Shown here: in pieces, positions 44,339-53,083 of the stretch | Numbering within the stretch: the stretch's first letter is position 1 | Layout: every line of letters starts with the position of its first letter | Assembly: GCA_963771545.1 (NCBI GenBank) | Contig: CAVYTX010000002.1 | Span: 1,798,001 to 1,862,000, forward strand | DNA from: CAKZLS01 sp963771545 | GTDB taxonomy: Bacteria > Pseudomonadota > Alphaproteobacteria > Rhodospirillales > Defluviicoccaceae | Reading direction: 5' to 3' | DNA: 64,000 bases | Notes under the pieces: generated by a model | Told to the model about the DNA's origin: nothing | The model's input: the letters and a program-made list of their open reading frames with translations, nothing else | Databases searched by the model: none | Translations under genes and position numbers: made by a program

Positions 44339-44851
44339 TCAAGTCCCGCCCGACCCGTCTTCCCGAGCGTTTTCCCGACCGTTTTCCCGACCGTTTTCCA
44401 AGGGCATTTCATTGCCCAAGAAGTCTGATAAACGCCGGCCCGCGATGGGGTCGGCCCAACAGCGATCGATGCGAGACGCCATTTCCTCGCCCTGAGGCTG
44501 CCCGGCGACGACGCAGCCAAAGGCTTCGGCCAGGTGCTCCATCGAGCATCCAAAGCGATCGTAAAACGGGTTGAAATCCTTGGCCGTCATGGCGTCGTCC
44601 CTGGACAGAAGGCTCACGATCCGCTGTCCCAGCCAACGGCATTGCTCACTCCGGGTCGCGTCCTCCGCTCCCGCCGGCCTGGGACGCGGTGACCTCAACG
44701 ACCCTGGGTCCGCGGCAGCCTTCGGTTCCGTGGAGTCCACCCCGGACACTTTGCGCGCGTCCGGCATGGCGACATCCGACGCAATCGCGTCATTGGCGAT
44801 GAGAGCACTAAAGATCATCCCTCCCATCAAGCTCCAACCACGGAACCTCAT
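44339..44851 (-). CDS. Small secreted protein with Cys residues and a repetitive acidic/basic tail
   Basis: 170 residues from ATG 44851, chosen because it begins a good signal peptide (MRFRGWSLMGGMIFSALIAN, cleavage near IAS). An ATG 11 codons upstream is possible. The mature part has cysteines in EQCRWLG, FGCSMEHL, FGCVVAG and DRCWAD, probably two disulfides. The C-terminus repeats ENGR (LENGRENGRENARED), encoded by a 12-bp tandem repeat. I do not recognise the family. It is 69 nt upstream of the glucan synthase on the same strand. Confidence 0.65.
   Translation of the reverse strand: MRFRGWSLMGGMIFSALIANDAIASDVAMPDARKVSGVDSTEPKAAADPGSLRSPRPRPAGAEDATRSEQCRWLGQRIVSLLSRDDAMTAKDFNPFYDRFGCSMEHLAEAFGCVVAGQPQGEEMASRIDRCWADPIAGRRLSDFLGNEMPLENGRENGRENAREDGSGGT
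44365..44400. repeat. 12-bp tandem repeat inside a coding region, three copies
   Basis: Three near-identical units (GACCGTTTTCCC type) lie in frame at the 3' end of the small secreted protein gene and give the ENGR repeats. A multiple of three preserves the frame, so copy number can change without loss of the protein. Confidence 0.8.
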
Positions 44852-45171
44852 CACCTTCCCTCTGCCGCCCTGGATCGCGCGCAATCGCGTTCCTCCCAGA
44901 CCCTAAACCCGACAAGACTACTTTTGTTCCCCAACGGGCCGCACTAAGTGGGAACTTTATGGCAGCACAATGGCGATGATTTCGTCGCCGCAACAATCTA
45001 AGCCATTTTCTCGTCACTCCATCCCCACTGAGTGTCCATATAATTGATTTTTTCGTAAAAGTACAACCTATTACAGAATCCTGGTTATTGAACCAGATGT
45101 TGCTTGGAACGACGGAGGCAGTTAATGCAGGCATCATGGAGCGCAAAAACCCGTCTCAATGGTCGGGCTCG
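44852..45171. other. Intergenic region with one candidate minus-strand promoter
   Basis: No gene was seen. An AT-rich stretch holds a minus-strand TTGTAC (plus 45061-45066), a 17-nt spacer, and TTATAT (45038-45043), a fair sigma-70-type promoter for the secreted protein gene about 190 nt downstream. The rest shows nothing I can name. Confidence 0.4.
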
Positions 45172-45199
45172 AAGAAAAAAGGCGGCAAAAGCCGCCCCT
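45172..45199 (-). terminator. Rho-independent terminator of phoX
   Basis: On the minus strand, GGCGGC-TTTT-GCCGCC (plus 45181-45196) is followed by six Ts (45175-45180). It lies 30 nt past the PhoX stop codon, in the correct orientation. Confidence 0.85.
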
Positions 45200-45226
45200 C
45201 GCCGCGTCGCAACTGTGACCTAGCCG

Positions 45227-47170
45227 CTATGTTCCGATAACGCCGCCGCCTTTTTTGACAATCACCTGCACCGACGGCCGTGGGGGAACGCCCTCCTGGA
45301 AATCCGGCCAGCGGGTGGAGGGGTTGCCGAACGTGGAGCCCTTGGTATCGGCAGGATGCTGCACGGCGACGAACAACGCGGTATCGTCGGTATTGAACTC
45401 CGGCCCGCACAGCTCAGCGCCCAGAGGGGTGCGATAGAAATGTCGGGTCAGCGCCCGCGCCGGTCCCCGGGTTTCCGCGGCCCATAGGCCGTCCGCGAAG
45501 CCGGCCTGCCAGGCACCGTCGGTGGCGATCCAGATGCGGCCCGCCGTGTCGAACGCCATGTTGTCCGGCGCCGACAACCAGCCGTTTTCCGTCACGCCGG
45601 GATGGTAGCGCGCGCCGTCCTCGGGACTGGCCGGGTCGCCGCACAGAATGAAAATATCCCAAGCGAACTCGGTGGCCGCGTGATCTCGGTCAGGGCCTCC
45701 GCCTTCCGGCGGAATCATCTCGATCACATGCCCATGCGGGTTCGGTCCACGCGGATTGGCGGCGTCGACCCGGTCGGTCTTGCGTTGGGCGTTGTTGGTC
45801 AGGTTCATGTACACGATACCGCTGACCGGGTTCGGCTCCACATCCTCGGGGCGGTCCATGGGCGTGGCGCCGAGCAGGTCGGCGGCGCGGCGGGTTTCGA
45901 TCAGCACGTCGGCCTGGCCGGCGAAACCGTTTTCCTCGGTCAGCGGGCCGGCGCCATGAACCAAAGGGAGCCAGGCGAGCGTTCCGTCTTCGTGGAACTT
46001 GCCGACGTAAAGGGTTCCGTCATCGAGGAGATCGCGATTGGCGGCCCTATCGTCCGGATCGAATTGACCGCTGGTGACGAATTTGTAGACGTAGTCGAAC
46101 CGCTGATCATCGCCGCTGTAGACCACCACCCGGCCGTCCGTGTTGGCCACGGCCGTGGCGCCCTCGTGCTTGAATCGTCCGAGCGACGTGCGCTTCACCG
46201 GCATCGATGCCGGGTCGTAGGGGTCGAATTCCACGATCCAACCGAACTTGTTGGGTTCGTTGGGATCCTTCTCCACGTCGAACCGGTCGTGGTGGCGTGA
46301 CCACGCATAGTGGCTCTTGGCTTTGAGGCCGTAGCGCCTGTAGTTCCGGGCTTCCGGGGTCCTTTCCGGGTCGCCGCTGAAATAGCCGTGGAAGTTCTCC
46401 TCGGCGAACAGGATGGTTCCCCACGGCGTTTTGCCGCCGGCGCAATTGTTCAGGGTCCCGATCACCCTGGCGCCGGTGGGGTCCGACTTGGTCTTCAGCC
46501 GATCATGTCCGGCCGCGGGTCCCGAAATCCGGCACTTCGTGTCGAGGGCGCTGATCCGGCGGGCATAGGCGCTGGTACCGACCGCGGACCAGCTATTGGT
46601 CGAGTTGTCGCGGATGACTTCGATCACGCCGTGGCCATGAGCGGCCATCTCCACGTCCACCTGCTCCCTGGTGAGTGTGTCCAGTTCTCCCTTGGCGACG
46701 GCGGGAAACATCAGGTGATGGCGGGTATACTCGAAATTGACGCAGAGGAGGCCGTGATCGGCGGTCTTCGAACCCGCCGGCAACGGCATGAAGCCGATGA
46801 AATCGTTGTTGTAGCCCCATTGGCCACGTTGGGTCCCGGCCGTCTGGCCGGCGGGATCGAAGGGCGGCGCGCCCGCCACCACCGGATCGCCCCAGCGGAT
46901 CAGCGTCTGGACCTCGTAGCCGTCGGCGACCGCGTGGGTCTCGGTCATGCCATGCGGCAATTCGGGGAACGTTAAACCCGATGCGCCCTCGGCTTGGGCC
47001 GGGCGGCTCGCGAACGAAAATCCCGCGGCGCCGCCGATCGCGGACACGGCAGCAATCGCCGAGAGTCCCTTGAGCGCCTGCCGCCTGCCGTACCGGGCGA
47101 CGATCACGTCGCCGATGGTTGCCTCGCGCGAGATATTACACGGATGATCGTCGTCATCATCGCGCCACAA
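45227..47170 (-). CDS. PhoX-family (DUF839) phosphatase, Tat-exported
   Basis: A protein of about 647 residues. The N-terminus has a twin-arginine signal (YGRRQALKGLSAIAAVSAIGG). Conserved PhoX blocks include WGYNNDFIGFMPL, LLCVNFEYT, ILFAEENFHGYFSG, RFKHEGATAV, VVVYSGDDQRFDYVYKFV, RPEDVEPNP and PDNMAFDTAGRIWIATDG, which carry Ca/Fe ligands in known PhoX. It should hydrolyse phosphate esters in the periplasm. The start is unclear. TTG 47170 has no SD, yet the frame continues upstream as plausible PhoX sequence (RKQYFTEHD) to a TGA at 47201-47203, and an ATG with a good SD lies there in another frame. A small frameshift at the start is likely. Confidence 0.85.
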   Translation of the reverse strand: MWRDDDDDHPCNISREATIGDVIVARYGRRQALKGLSAIAAVSAIGGAAGFSFASRPAQAEGASGLTFPELPHGMTETHAVADGYEVQTLIRWGDPVVAGAPPFDPAGQTAGTQRGQWGYNNDFIGFMPLPAGSKTADHGLLCVNFEYTRHHLMFPAVAKGELDTLTREQVDVEMAAHGHGVIEVIRDNSTNSWSAVGTSAYARRISALDTKCRISGPAAGHDRLKTKSDPTGARVIGTLNNCAGGKTPWGTILFAEENFHGYFSGDPERTPEARNYRRYGLKAKSHYAWSRHHDRFDVEKDPNEPNKFGWIVEFDPYDPASMPVKRTSLGRFKHEGATAVANTDGRVVVYSGDDQRFDYVYKFVTSGQFDPDDRAANRDLLDDGTLYVGKFHEDGTLAWLPLVHGAGPLTEENGFAGQADVLIETRRAADLLGATPMDRPEDVEPNPVSGIVYMNLTNNAQRKTDRVDAANPRGPNPHGHVIEMIPPEGGGPDRDHAATEFAWDIFILCGDPASPEDGARYHPGVTENGWLSAPDNMAFDTAGRIWIATDGAWQAGFADGLWAAETRGPARALTRHFYRTPLGAELCGPEFNTDDTALFVAVQHPADTKGSTFGNPSTRWPDFQEGVPPRPSVQVIVKKGGGVIGT

Positions 47171-47375
47171 ATCGTGCTCGGTAAAGTACTGCTTGCGAGT
47201 TCATGCAAAAAACCTCGTCAACGTGGCTGAGGACGGTCGCGCCGGAAGGTCGCGAACATTGAACCAATAGCAAAAGCATTCGTGGCGAACCTTATATGAC
47301 ATACATATAGCGTCTCGGTTTCACCTTGATTCGGCGTGTGCCCGCCGGTCCGCGTGGAACGCCGGGGCCAAGTTG

Positions 47376-47391
47376 ACGTTTACGTAAACGT
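47376..47391. promoter_or_regulatory. Perfect 16-bp palindrome, MerR-type operator candidate
   Basis: ACGTTTACGTAAACGT is fully symmetric and extends to TTGACGTTTACGTAAACGTTGA with partial symmetry. It lies 48 nt upstream of the acyl-CoA dehydrogenase start. It resembles LiuR-like MerR operators that control acyl-CoA and branched-chain amino acid degradation genes. The identity of the regulator is inference. Confidence 0.6.
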
Positions 47392-47438
47392 TGATTACGT
47401 TGGCGGCCGCCCAATGCCGGAGAGGAGAACCAGCCCCG

Positions 47439-49232
47439 ATGACCTACACCGCCCCCCTGGCCGATATGCGCTTTGTGATGCACGAATTGGCCGATTTCAA
47501 TGCCGTTCAATCGTTGCCGGGGTATGAGGAGGTGGCGCCGGATATCGTGGACGCGATCCTCGACGAAGCCGGAAAGTTCGGATCGGAGGTGCTCGCGCCC
47601 ATCAACGCCACCGGCGATCGCCAGGGTTGCGCCTTCGAGAACGGTGTCGTCCGCACCGCCGAAGGCTTCCGCGACGCCTATGCCCAGTTCGTGGAAAACG
47701 GCTGGCACACCCTGCAATTCGAGCCGGAACACGGGGGGCAGGGACTGCCGCTCCTGGTTTCCATGGCGGTGTCGGAAATCTGGACCGCCGCCAACATGGC
47801 GTTCGCGCTGTGCCCCATGTTGACCCAGGCGGGCGCCGAATTGCTGACCGCTCACGGCACCGGCGAAATGAAATCCACATACTTGCCAAAACTGGTCTCG
47901 GGCGAATGGGCCGGCACCATGAATCTGACCGAGCCGCAGGCCGGATCGGACCTGGCGCGCATCCGCACCCGGGCGGCGCCCGAGGGCGATCATTACCGCG
48001 TCTCGGGCCAGAAGGTCTTCATTACCTACGGCGAACACGATCTCGCCGAGAACATCATCCATATGGTGCTGGCGCGCACGCCCGACGCACCGGCGGGCGT
48101 CAAGGGCATCTCGCTGTTCATGGTGCCGAAGTTTCTCGTCAATGACGACGGCGGCCTGGGAGCGCGCAACGATGCCCGCTGCGTTTCCATCGAACACAAG
48201 CTCGGCATCAACGGCAGCCCCACGGCGGTGTTGTCGTTCGGCGACGACGGCGGCGCCCTCGGCTATCTGGTGGGCGAGAAAAACCGCGGGCTGGATCTGA
48301 TGTTCCTGATGATGAACAACGCGCGTCTGGCGGTGGGACTGGAGGGCGTGGGCATCGCCGAGCGCGCCTATCAACAGGCCCGGGATTACGCCGTCGAACG
48401 GGTTCAGGGCCGGATGCTCGGCTCGGACGATCCGTCGCCGGTGACCATCGTTCATCACCCCGAGGTCCAGCGCATGCTGCTGTCCATGAAGTGTCAGACG
48501 GAAGCGGCCCGGGCGCTCGCCTACTTCGTCGGCGCCAACCTCGACCTCGGCAAACGCCATCCCGACCCCGAGGCGGCCGCCCGCCACAAGGCGCTGGTGG
48601 ATCTTCTGACGCCGGTCGTGAAGGCCTGGTCCACCGATATCGGCATCGACGTCGCCAACACCGGAATCCAGGTTCACGGCGGCATGGGCTACATCGAGGA
48701 GAGTGGCGCGCCGCAGCACCTGCGCGACGCCCGGATCGCGGCGATCTACGAGGGAACCAACGGGATCCAGGCCATCGATCTGGTGGGACGCAAGGTCGCC
48801 CGCGATAACGGCGCGACGATTACGGCGTTCATCTCCACGATTCGGCGGTTCGACGCCGAACTGGCCACCATCGCCGGCGAGGACGTGGCCGCGATCCGCG
48901 CTCAACTGCGCCGCGCCGTTCAGGATTTGGCGGAAGCCACCTACTGGCTGCTGAAGTCCTATCCGGAAGATCCGCGCCGCGTGACGGCGGGAGCGGCCCA
49001 TTATCTTCGGTTGGTGGGAATCGTCGCCGGCGGCTGGCTGATGGCGAAAGCGGCGGCCGTCGCCGAACGGCGATTGGCCGCGGGCGACGGCGCGCCTGCG
49101 TTTCTCCGCGCGAAGCTCGTATCCGCCCGCTTCTTTTCGGACACCTTCATGACCCAGAGCGGGGCCTTGAGGGAGATGTTCGTCAAGGGTTGGGCGGCGC
49201 TTCACGCGGTCGATCCGGAGCACACGTTCTAG
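47439..49232 (+). CDS. Acyl-CoA dehydrogenase, long form (3-methylmercaptopropionyl-CoA dehydrogenase-like)
   Basis: A 597-residue FAD acyl-CoA dehydrogenase with the extra C-terminal domain of the DmdC/FadE5-like subgroup. The N-terminus is TYTAPLADMRFVMHEL, a subgroup mark. FAD and substrate motifs are MNLTEPQAGSDLARIRTRA and KVFITYGEHDLAENIIHMVL. The catalytic Glu is in AAIYEGTNGIQAIDLVGRK. Its acyl-CoA substrate is not determined; methylmercaptopropionyl-CoA is one candidate. ATG 47439 follows GGAGAGGAG. The palindromic operator upstream suggests induction by an acyl-CoA-responsive regulator. Confidence 0.9.
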   Translation: MTYTAPLADMRFVMHELADFNAVQSLPGYEEVAPDIVDAILDEAGKFGSEVLAPINATGDRQGCAFENGVVRTAEGFRDAYAQFVENGWHTLQFEPEHGGQGLPLLVSMAVSEIWTAANMAFALCPMLTQAGAELLTAHGTGEMKSTYLPKLVSGEWAGTMNLTEPQAGSDLARIRTRAAPEGDHYRVSGQKVFITYGEHDLAENIIHMVLARTPDAPAGVKGISLFMVPKFLVNDDGGLGARNDARCVSIEHKLGINGSPTAVLSFGDDGGALGYLVGEKNRGLDLMFLMMNNARLAVGLEGVGIAERAYQQARDYAVERVQGRMLGSDDPSPVTIVHHPEVQRMLLSMKCQTEAARALAYFVGANLDLGKRHPDPEAAARHKALVDLLTPVVKAWSTDIGIDVANTGIQVHGGMGYIEESGAPQHLRDARIAAIYEGTNGIQAIDLVGRKVARDNGATITAFISTIRRFDAELATIAGEDVAAIRAQLRRAVQDLAEATYWLLKSYPEDPRRVTAGAAHYLRLVGIVAGGWLMAKAAAVAERRLAAGDGAPAFLRAKLVSARFFSDTFMTQSGALREMFVKGWAALHAVDPEHTF

Positions 49233-49428
49233 CACGGCAAACCGTCGCCGTATCGCAACGGTCATTGATAGTGACTTGTCGTGATCGTTGGTATTACAAG
49301 CAATTATCGGCGAACATCGGAAGCCGGTGCCCAAGGGGAAGTCCCAACGGGGGAGGTCCAAGCGGGGGAGCTCCGGGCGGGCCGGACAAACAAGACAAAC
49401 AACAAGAGCTTCGGGATCAAATCACACC

Positions 49429-51732
49429 ATGCGCCGGAGCGCGGTCGGCGAAATTCTACAGGGGACGGCGGGATTGTTGAGGATCGCGATCGAGCTTGCC
49501 GGCGTAGTGCTCGCCCCCCGACCCTCACGTTTGTTTGTCTGGGCGGTCTTGGTGCTGATCGCCCTCTGTGATCTCCAAGTGGCCCCCGCGAGAGCCGAAT
49601 CGCCCGCGAGAGCCGAATCGCCCGCGAGAGCCGAATCGCCCGCGAGAGTCGAATCGGACGAACCGCCGATTCTATTTTCCGCCGACCAAATGACACACGA
49701 CAGCGAACTCGGCATAACGACGGCAACCGGCAACGTGGAAATAATTCGCGGAGACCGGACCCTGCTGGCCGACACCGTCACCTACAACGAGCCTCGCGAT
49801 TTTGTGACGGCGTCCGGAAATATTGCGTTGGTGGAGCCGTCGGGCGAGGTTCTTTTCGCCGATTACATGGAACTCACCGGCGATTTGAAGACCGGCGCGA
49901 TCGAGAATTTCAGGGCGATCCTGTCCGACGGCGCCCGCATCGCCGCCGCCAGCGGCCGGCGCACCGACGGTAACCGCACCGTGATGAACAAGGGCGTCTA
50001 TTCGCCCTGCTATCTTTGCCCCGAGGACCCGGAAAGCCCGCCAATCTGGCAGATCAAGGCGGTCAGGGTCATTCACGATCAGACCGACCAGACCGTCGAG
50101 TTCAATCACGCCTGGTTGGAGCTGGCCGGGGTTCCCATCCTCTACACGCCGTATCTATCGCAACCGGACCCCACCGTGAAACGCAAGACGGGCTTTCTTC
50201 CGCCCGAATTCGGAGCGTCCTCGGACTTGGGGTTCGTCTTTCAAGCCCCGTACTTTTGGGCGATCGGCCCTCATAGCGACTTGACCCTCGCCCCGGCCTT
50301 GATGACCAACGAAGGTCCCTTGCTGGACGGCGAGTACCGCCACCGGCTGACCCATGGAAATCTTCTGTTCCAGGGCAGCATCACCTACGATGCGGCCCAG
50401 AGGACGCGCGGTCATGTGTTCAGCGACTTCCTATACGACATCGACGACACCTGGCGCGGAGGTTTCGATGTCAACCGCGCCTCCGACCGCACCTACTTGC
50501 GAAAATACGGCTACAACGACGACCGCACCCTGACGTCGCGGATTTTCGGCGAGGGATTCCGCGGGCGCAACTATCTGGTCGCCGAGGGGTACGCCTTCGA
50601 CGTCATGGATGCGGATGTCAACCAAGACACCGTGCCCGTCGTCGTGCCCTTGGTGGGTTACAATTTTGTCGGCCAACCCGACGATGTGGGGGGCCGCCTC
50701 TCGATGGACATGAACCTCGCCGTCCTCACCCGCGAAGAGGGAAACGATACCCAGCGACTATCCAGCCGTCTCGGGTGGGAGGTTCCCTTCATGGGCCCCA
50801 TTGGCGATCTGTACACCTTTTCGGCCGCGCTATGGGCGGACGGCTATAATGTTCATGACCTGGAACTATCGGACGACGACGACGACAAATTCACCGGGGT
50901 CGCGGGCCGCATGTTTCCCCAGGGGCGGCTGCAATGGCGGCTGCCCCTGATTCGGCCCGGTGAAACCGTCACCCAGGTGGTCGAGCCGGTTGTCGAGTTC
51001 ATTGCCGCGCCCGACTGGGGCAATCCGGACAAGATCCCCAATGAAGACAGCCAGGCATTCAACTTCGACGAGAGCAACGTTTTCGGCTTCAGACGATTTC
51101 CGGGCCTCGATCGGGTCGACCAGGGGACACGCGTTAACTATGGGCTGAACTGGAGACTGTTGGGCGACCGCGACCAGACCGCGAACTTCTTCGTGGGCCA
51201 AGTCTATCAGTTCGAGCAGGACAAGGACATCTTCCCCAATGGCTCGGGTCTGTCGGACAATCTCTCGGACCTCGTCGGCGCGATCGAGATCTCGCCCCGG
51301 GAATACATCAACCTCTCGTATCGAATGCGCCTCAACAAGGACAATTTCGCGCCACGGCGCAATGAGCTCAGATGGCGGCTCGGCGTCGATGCTCTGAACG
51401 TGTCAGGCAATTACGTTTTTTTCAAGCAAGAAGGCTTTGAAGACGTCGGCAAGCGCGAGGAAATCAACACCACGCTCACCGCCCAATTGGGCCGATACTG
51501 GCGCTCGCGCGTTTTCGGTAAACGCGACCTCAGAACCGGGATCAACCGGATCTTGGGACTCGGCTTGATCTATGAGGACGAGTGCCTCGAATTCGGCGTC
51601 GAATTTTCCCATCGGGATTTCAACGACAAGGACATCGAAGAGTCGAACGCCGTTTTTTTCAGGGTCGCCTTCAAGACGCTCGGAAAGTTCGCAACGGGCT
51701 TCAAACAGCAAGCCGGAAGTTTCGGCGGGTGA
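49429..51732 (+). CDS. lptD: LPS-assembly protein LptD
   Basis: A 767-residue outer-membrane beta-barrel that inserts LPS with LptE. After a long signal region (about residues 1-57) comes an OstA/jellyroll domain (FSADQMTHDSELGITTATGN through ILSDGARIAAASG), then the barrel from about residue 200 with repeated amphipathic strands. Two cysteines in SPCYLCPEDP fit the family's disulfide region. The N-terminus carries four copies of PARAES encoded by an 18-bp repeat, an unusual linker after the signal peptide. ATG 49429 is chosen over upstream in-frame starts because those residues are low-complexity. It leads the surA-pdxA-rsmA operon. Confidence 0.92.
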   Translation: MRRSAVGEILQGTAGLLRIAIELAGVVLAPRPSRLFVWAVLVLIALCDLQVAPARAESPARAESPARAESPARVESDEPPILFSADQMTHDSELGITTATGNVEIIRGDRTLLADTVTYNEPRDFVTASGNIALVEPSGEVLFADYMELTGDLKTGAIENFRAILSDGARIAAASGRRTDGNRTVMNKGVYSPCYLCPEDPESPPIWQIKAVRVIHDQTDQTVEFNHAWLELAGVPILYTPYLSQPDPTVKRKTGFLPPEFGASSDLGFVFQAPYFWAIGPHSDLTLAPALMTNEGPLLDGEYRHRLTHGNLLFQGSITYDAAQRTRGHVFSDFLYDIDDTWRGGFDVNRASDRTYLRKYGYNDDRTLTSRIFGEGFRGRNYLVAEGYAFDVMDADVNQDTVPVVVPLVGYNFVGQPDDVGGRLSMDMNLAVLTREEGNDTQRLSSRLGWEVPFMGPIGDLYTFSAALWADGYNVHDLELSDDDDDKFTGVAGRMFPQGRLQWRLPLIRPGETVTQVVEPVVEFIAAPDWGNPDKIPNEDSQAFNFDESNVFGFRRFPGLDRVDQGTRVNYGLNWRLLGDRDQTANFFVGQVYQFEQDKDIFPNGSGLSDNLSDLVGAIEISPREYINLSYRMRLNKDNFAPRRNELRWRLGVDALNVSGNYVFFKQEGFEDVGKREEINTTLTAQLGRYWRSRVFGKRDLRTGINRILGLGLIYEDECLEFGVEFSHRDFNDKDIEESNAVFFRVAFKTLGKFATGFKQQAGSFGG
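49585..49656. repeat. 18-bp in-frame tandem repeat in lptD, four copies
   Basis: The unit CCCGCGAGAGCCGAATCG is repeated from 49585, 49603, 49621 and 49639. Only the last copy differs, by one base (GTC for GCC). It encodes (PARAES)n between the signal peptide and the jellyroll domain. The near identity implies recent slippage. Confidence 0.93.
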
Positions 51733-51811
51733 TTTGCGTCTTTACGTTTACACCAACGGTCACTGATAATGACGCATTGGTCTTGTATTGGAACACTGTC
51801 TCGAAAGTACG

Positions 51812-53083
51812 ATGAAAAAGATTCTGGCGGCAATTGTGTTGATCGTGGCGACGGCGTTGGTGATTCCGTGGACCGGCGACCGCGTGTTTGCCCAGGGGGG
51901 ATTGCGAATCGCCGCGATCGTCAACGACGATGTCATTTCGGTCCACGACCTTGAGAACCGGTTGGCGCTGACGATGGTCACGTCCAACCTGGAAGACCGC
52001 CCCGAGGTTCGACAGCGGGTGGCGCCGCAGATTCTGCGCTCCCTGATCGACGACCGCCTGAAGGTGCAAGAGGCGAAAAGGCTTAACATTGTCGTCACCA
52101 AGAATGAGCTCGATTCCGCCCTCGGCCAGATTGCCCAGCAGGTCAAAATGTCCCCAAGCGACATGTCCAAGTTTCTGGCCAGCAGGGGTGTGAACATGGC
52201 GACGCTGATCGACCAGGTCGAAGCCGAAATCGCTTGGCTGAAGACGGTCAACCGCCTGGAGGGCAACCGCATCCAAATCGGCGAGGACGAAATCGACGCG
52301 GAAATGGCCCGCATTCGCCAGAACGCCGGTCAGCCGGAATACCGCGCGGCCGAAATTTTCCTCCCCATCGACAACCCGAAGGACGAGGAGCAGGTCAAAC
52401 AGCTCGCCGAGCGGCTGCTGGGTCAGCTCGCGGAGGGCGCCAGCTATCCATCGCTGGCACGAAACTTTTCGCAGGCCGCCTCGGCGGCGACCGGCGGAGA
52501 TCTCGGCTGGGTCCGGCGCGGCCTGCTGGTCAGCCAATTGGACGCGGTTCTGCCCGAGTTGGAGCCCGGACAGGTCTCGCCGCCCATTCGCACGCCGGTG
52601 GGCTACTACCTGCTCCTGATGATCGACAAACGCGCATCCGAGGGATTGGAGGGAAAGGTGACGGTCACCCTTTCCAAGCTGTCGTTGCCGCTGTCGGTCA
52701 ACCCGTCATCGCAGGAGGTCGCCGAGCGCCTGCAAACGGCGAGGACAGCGAGCCAAGGCGCCAAGACGTGCGCGGAATTGGAGACCGCGGGCCGGCAGGC
52801 GGGGGGAGATCGCTCCGGCGGCATGGGCGAAATGGAGATCACCCAGTTGCCGAGCGAGCTTCGCCAGCTGGTTCGCCCCTTGAAGGCGGGAGAGATGACC
52901 CGGCCGTTGCGCACGGATGAAGGCGTCGTCGTCGTGATGGTGTGCGAGCGGACGGAAGAAGGAAACATCACCGAGCAACGCGCGCTCGTGGAGAACAGGC
53001 TGCGCGAACAAAGCCTCACCGCCGCGTCGCAGCGCCACCTCAGGGATCTGCGCAGATCGGCTCTCATCGACATCAGGATATGA
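51812..53083 (+). CDS. surA: SurA-like periplasmic chaperone / peptidylprolyl isomerase
   Basis: A 423-residue protein with a signal peptide (MKKILAAIVLIVATALVI, cleavage after FAQ). The SurA N-domain starts LRIAAIVNDDVISVHDLENRL. One parvulin domain is clear (YRAAEIFLPIDNP through GGDLGWVRRGLLVSQLD and PVGYYLLLMIDKR), with a divergent second one near the C-terminus (MGEMEITQLPSELRQLV). It escorts outer-membrane barrels such as LptD. It starts 80 nt after lptD, and its stop overlaps the pdxA ATG. Confidence 0.92.
   Translation: MKKILAAIVLIVATALVIPWTGDRVFAQGGLRIAAIVNDDVISVHDLENRLALTMVTSNLEDRPEVRQRVAPQILRSLIDDRLKVQEAKRLNIVVTKNELDSALGQIAQQVKMSPSDMSKFLASRGVNMATLIDQVEAEIAWLKTVNRLEGNRIQIGEDEIDAEMARIRQNAGQPEYRAAEIFLPIDNPKDEEQVKQLAERLLGQLAEGASYPSLARNFSQAASAATGGDLGWVRRGLLVSQLDAVLPELEPGQVSPPIRTPVGYYLLLMIDKRASEGLEGKVTVTLSKLSLPLSVNPSSQEVAERLQTARTASQGAKTCAELETAGRQAGGDRSGGMGEMEITQLPSELRQLVRPLKAGEMTRPLRTDEGVVVVMVCERTEEGNITEQRALVENRLREQSLTAASQRHLRDLRRSALIDIRI

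Noticed and set aside
44808..45146. 112-residue minus-strand ORF upstream of the small secreted protein
   Set aside because: Its composition is mixed, it has no motif, and it spans the AT-rich promoter-like stretch.
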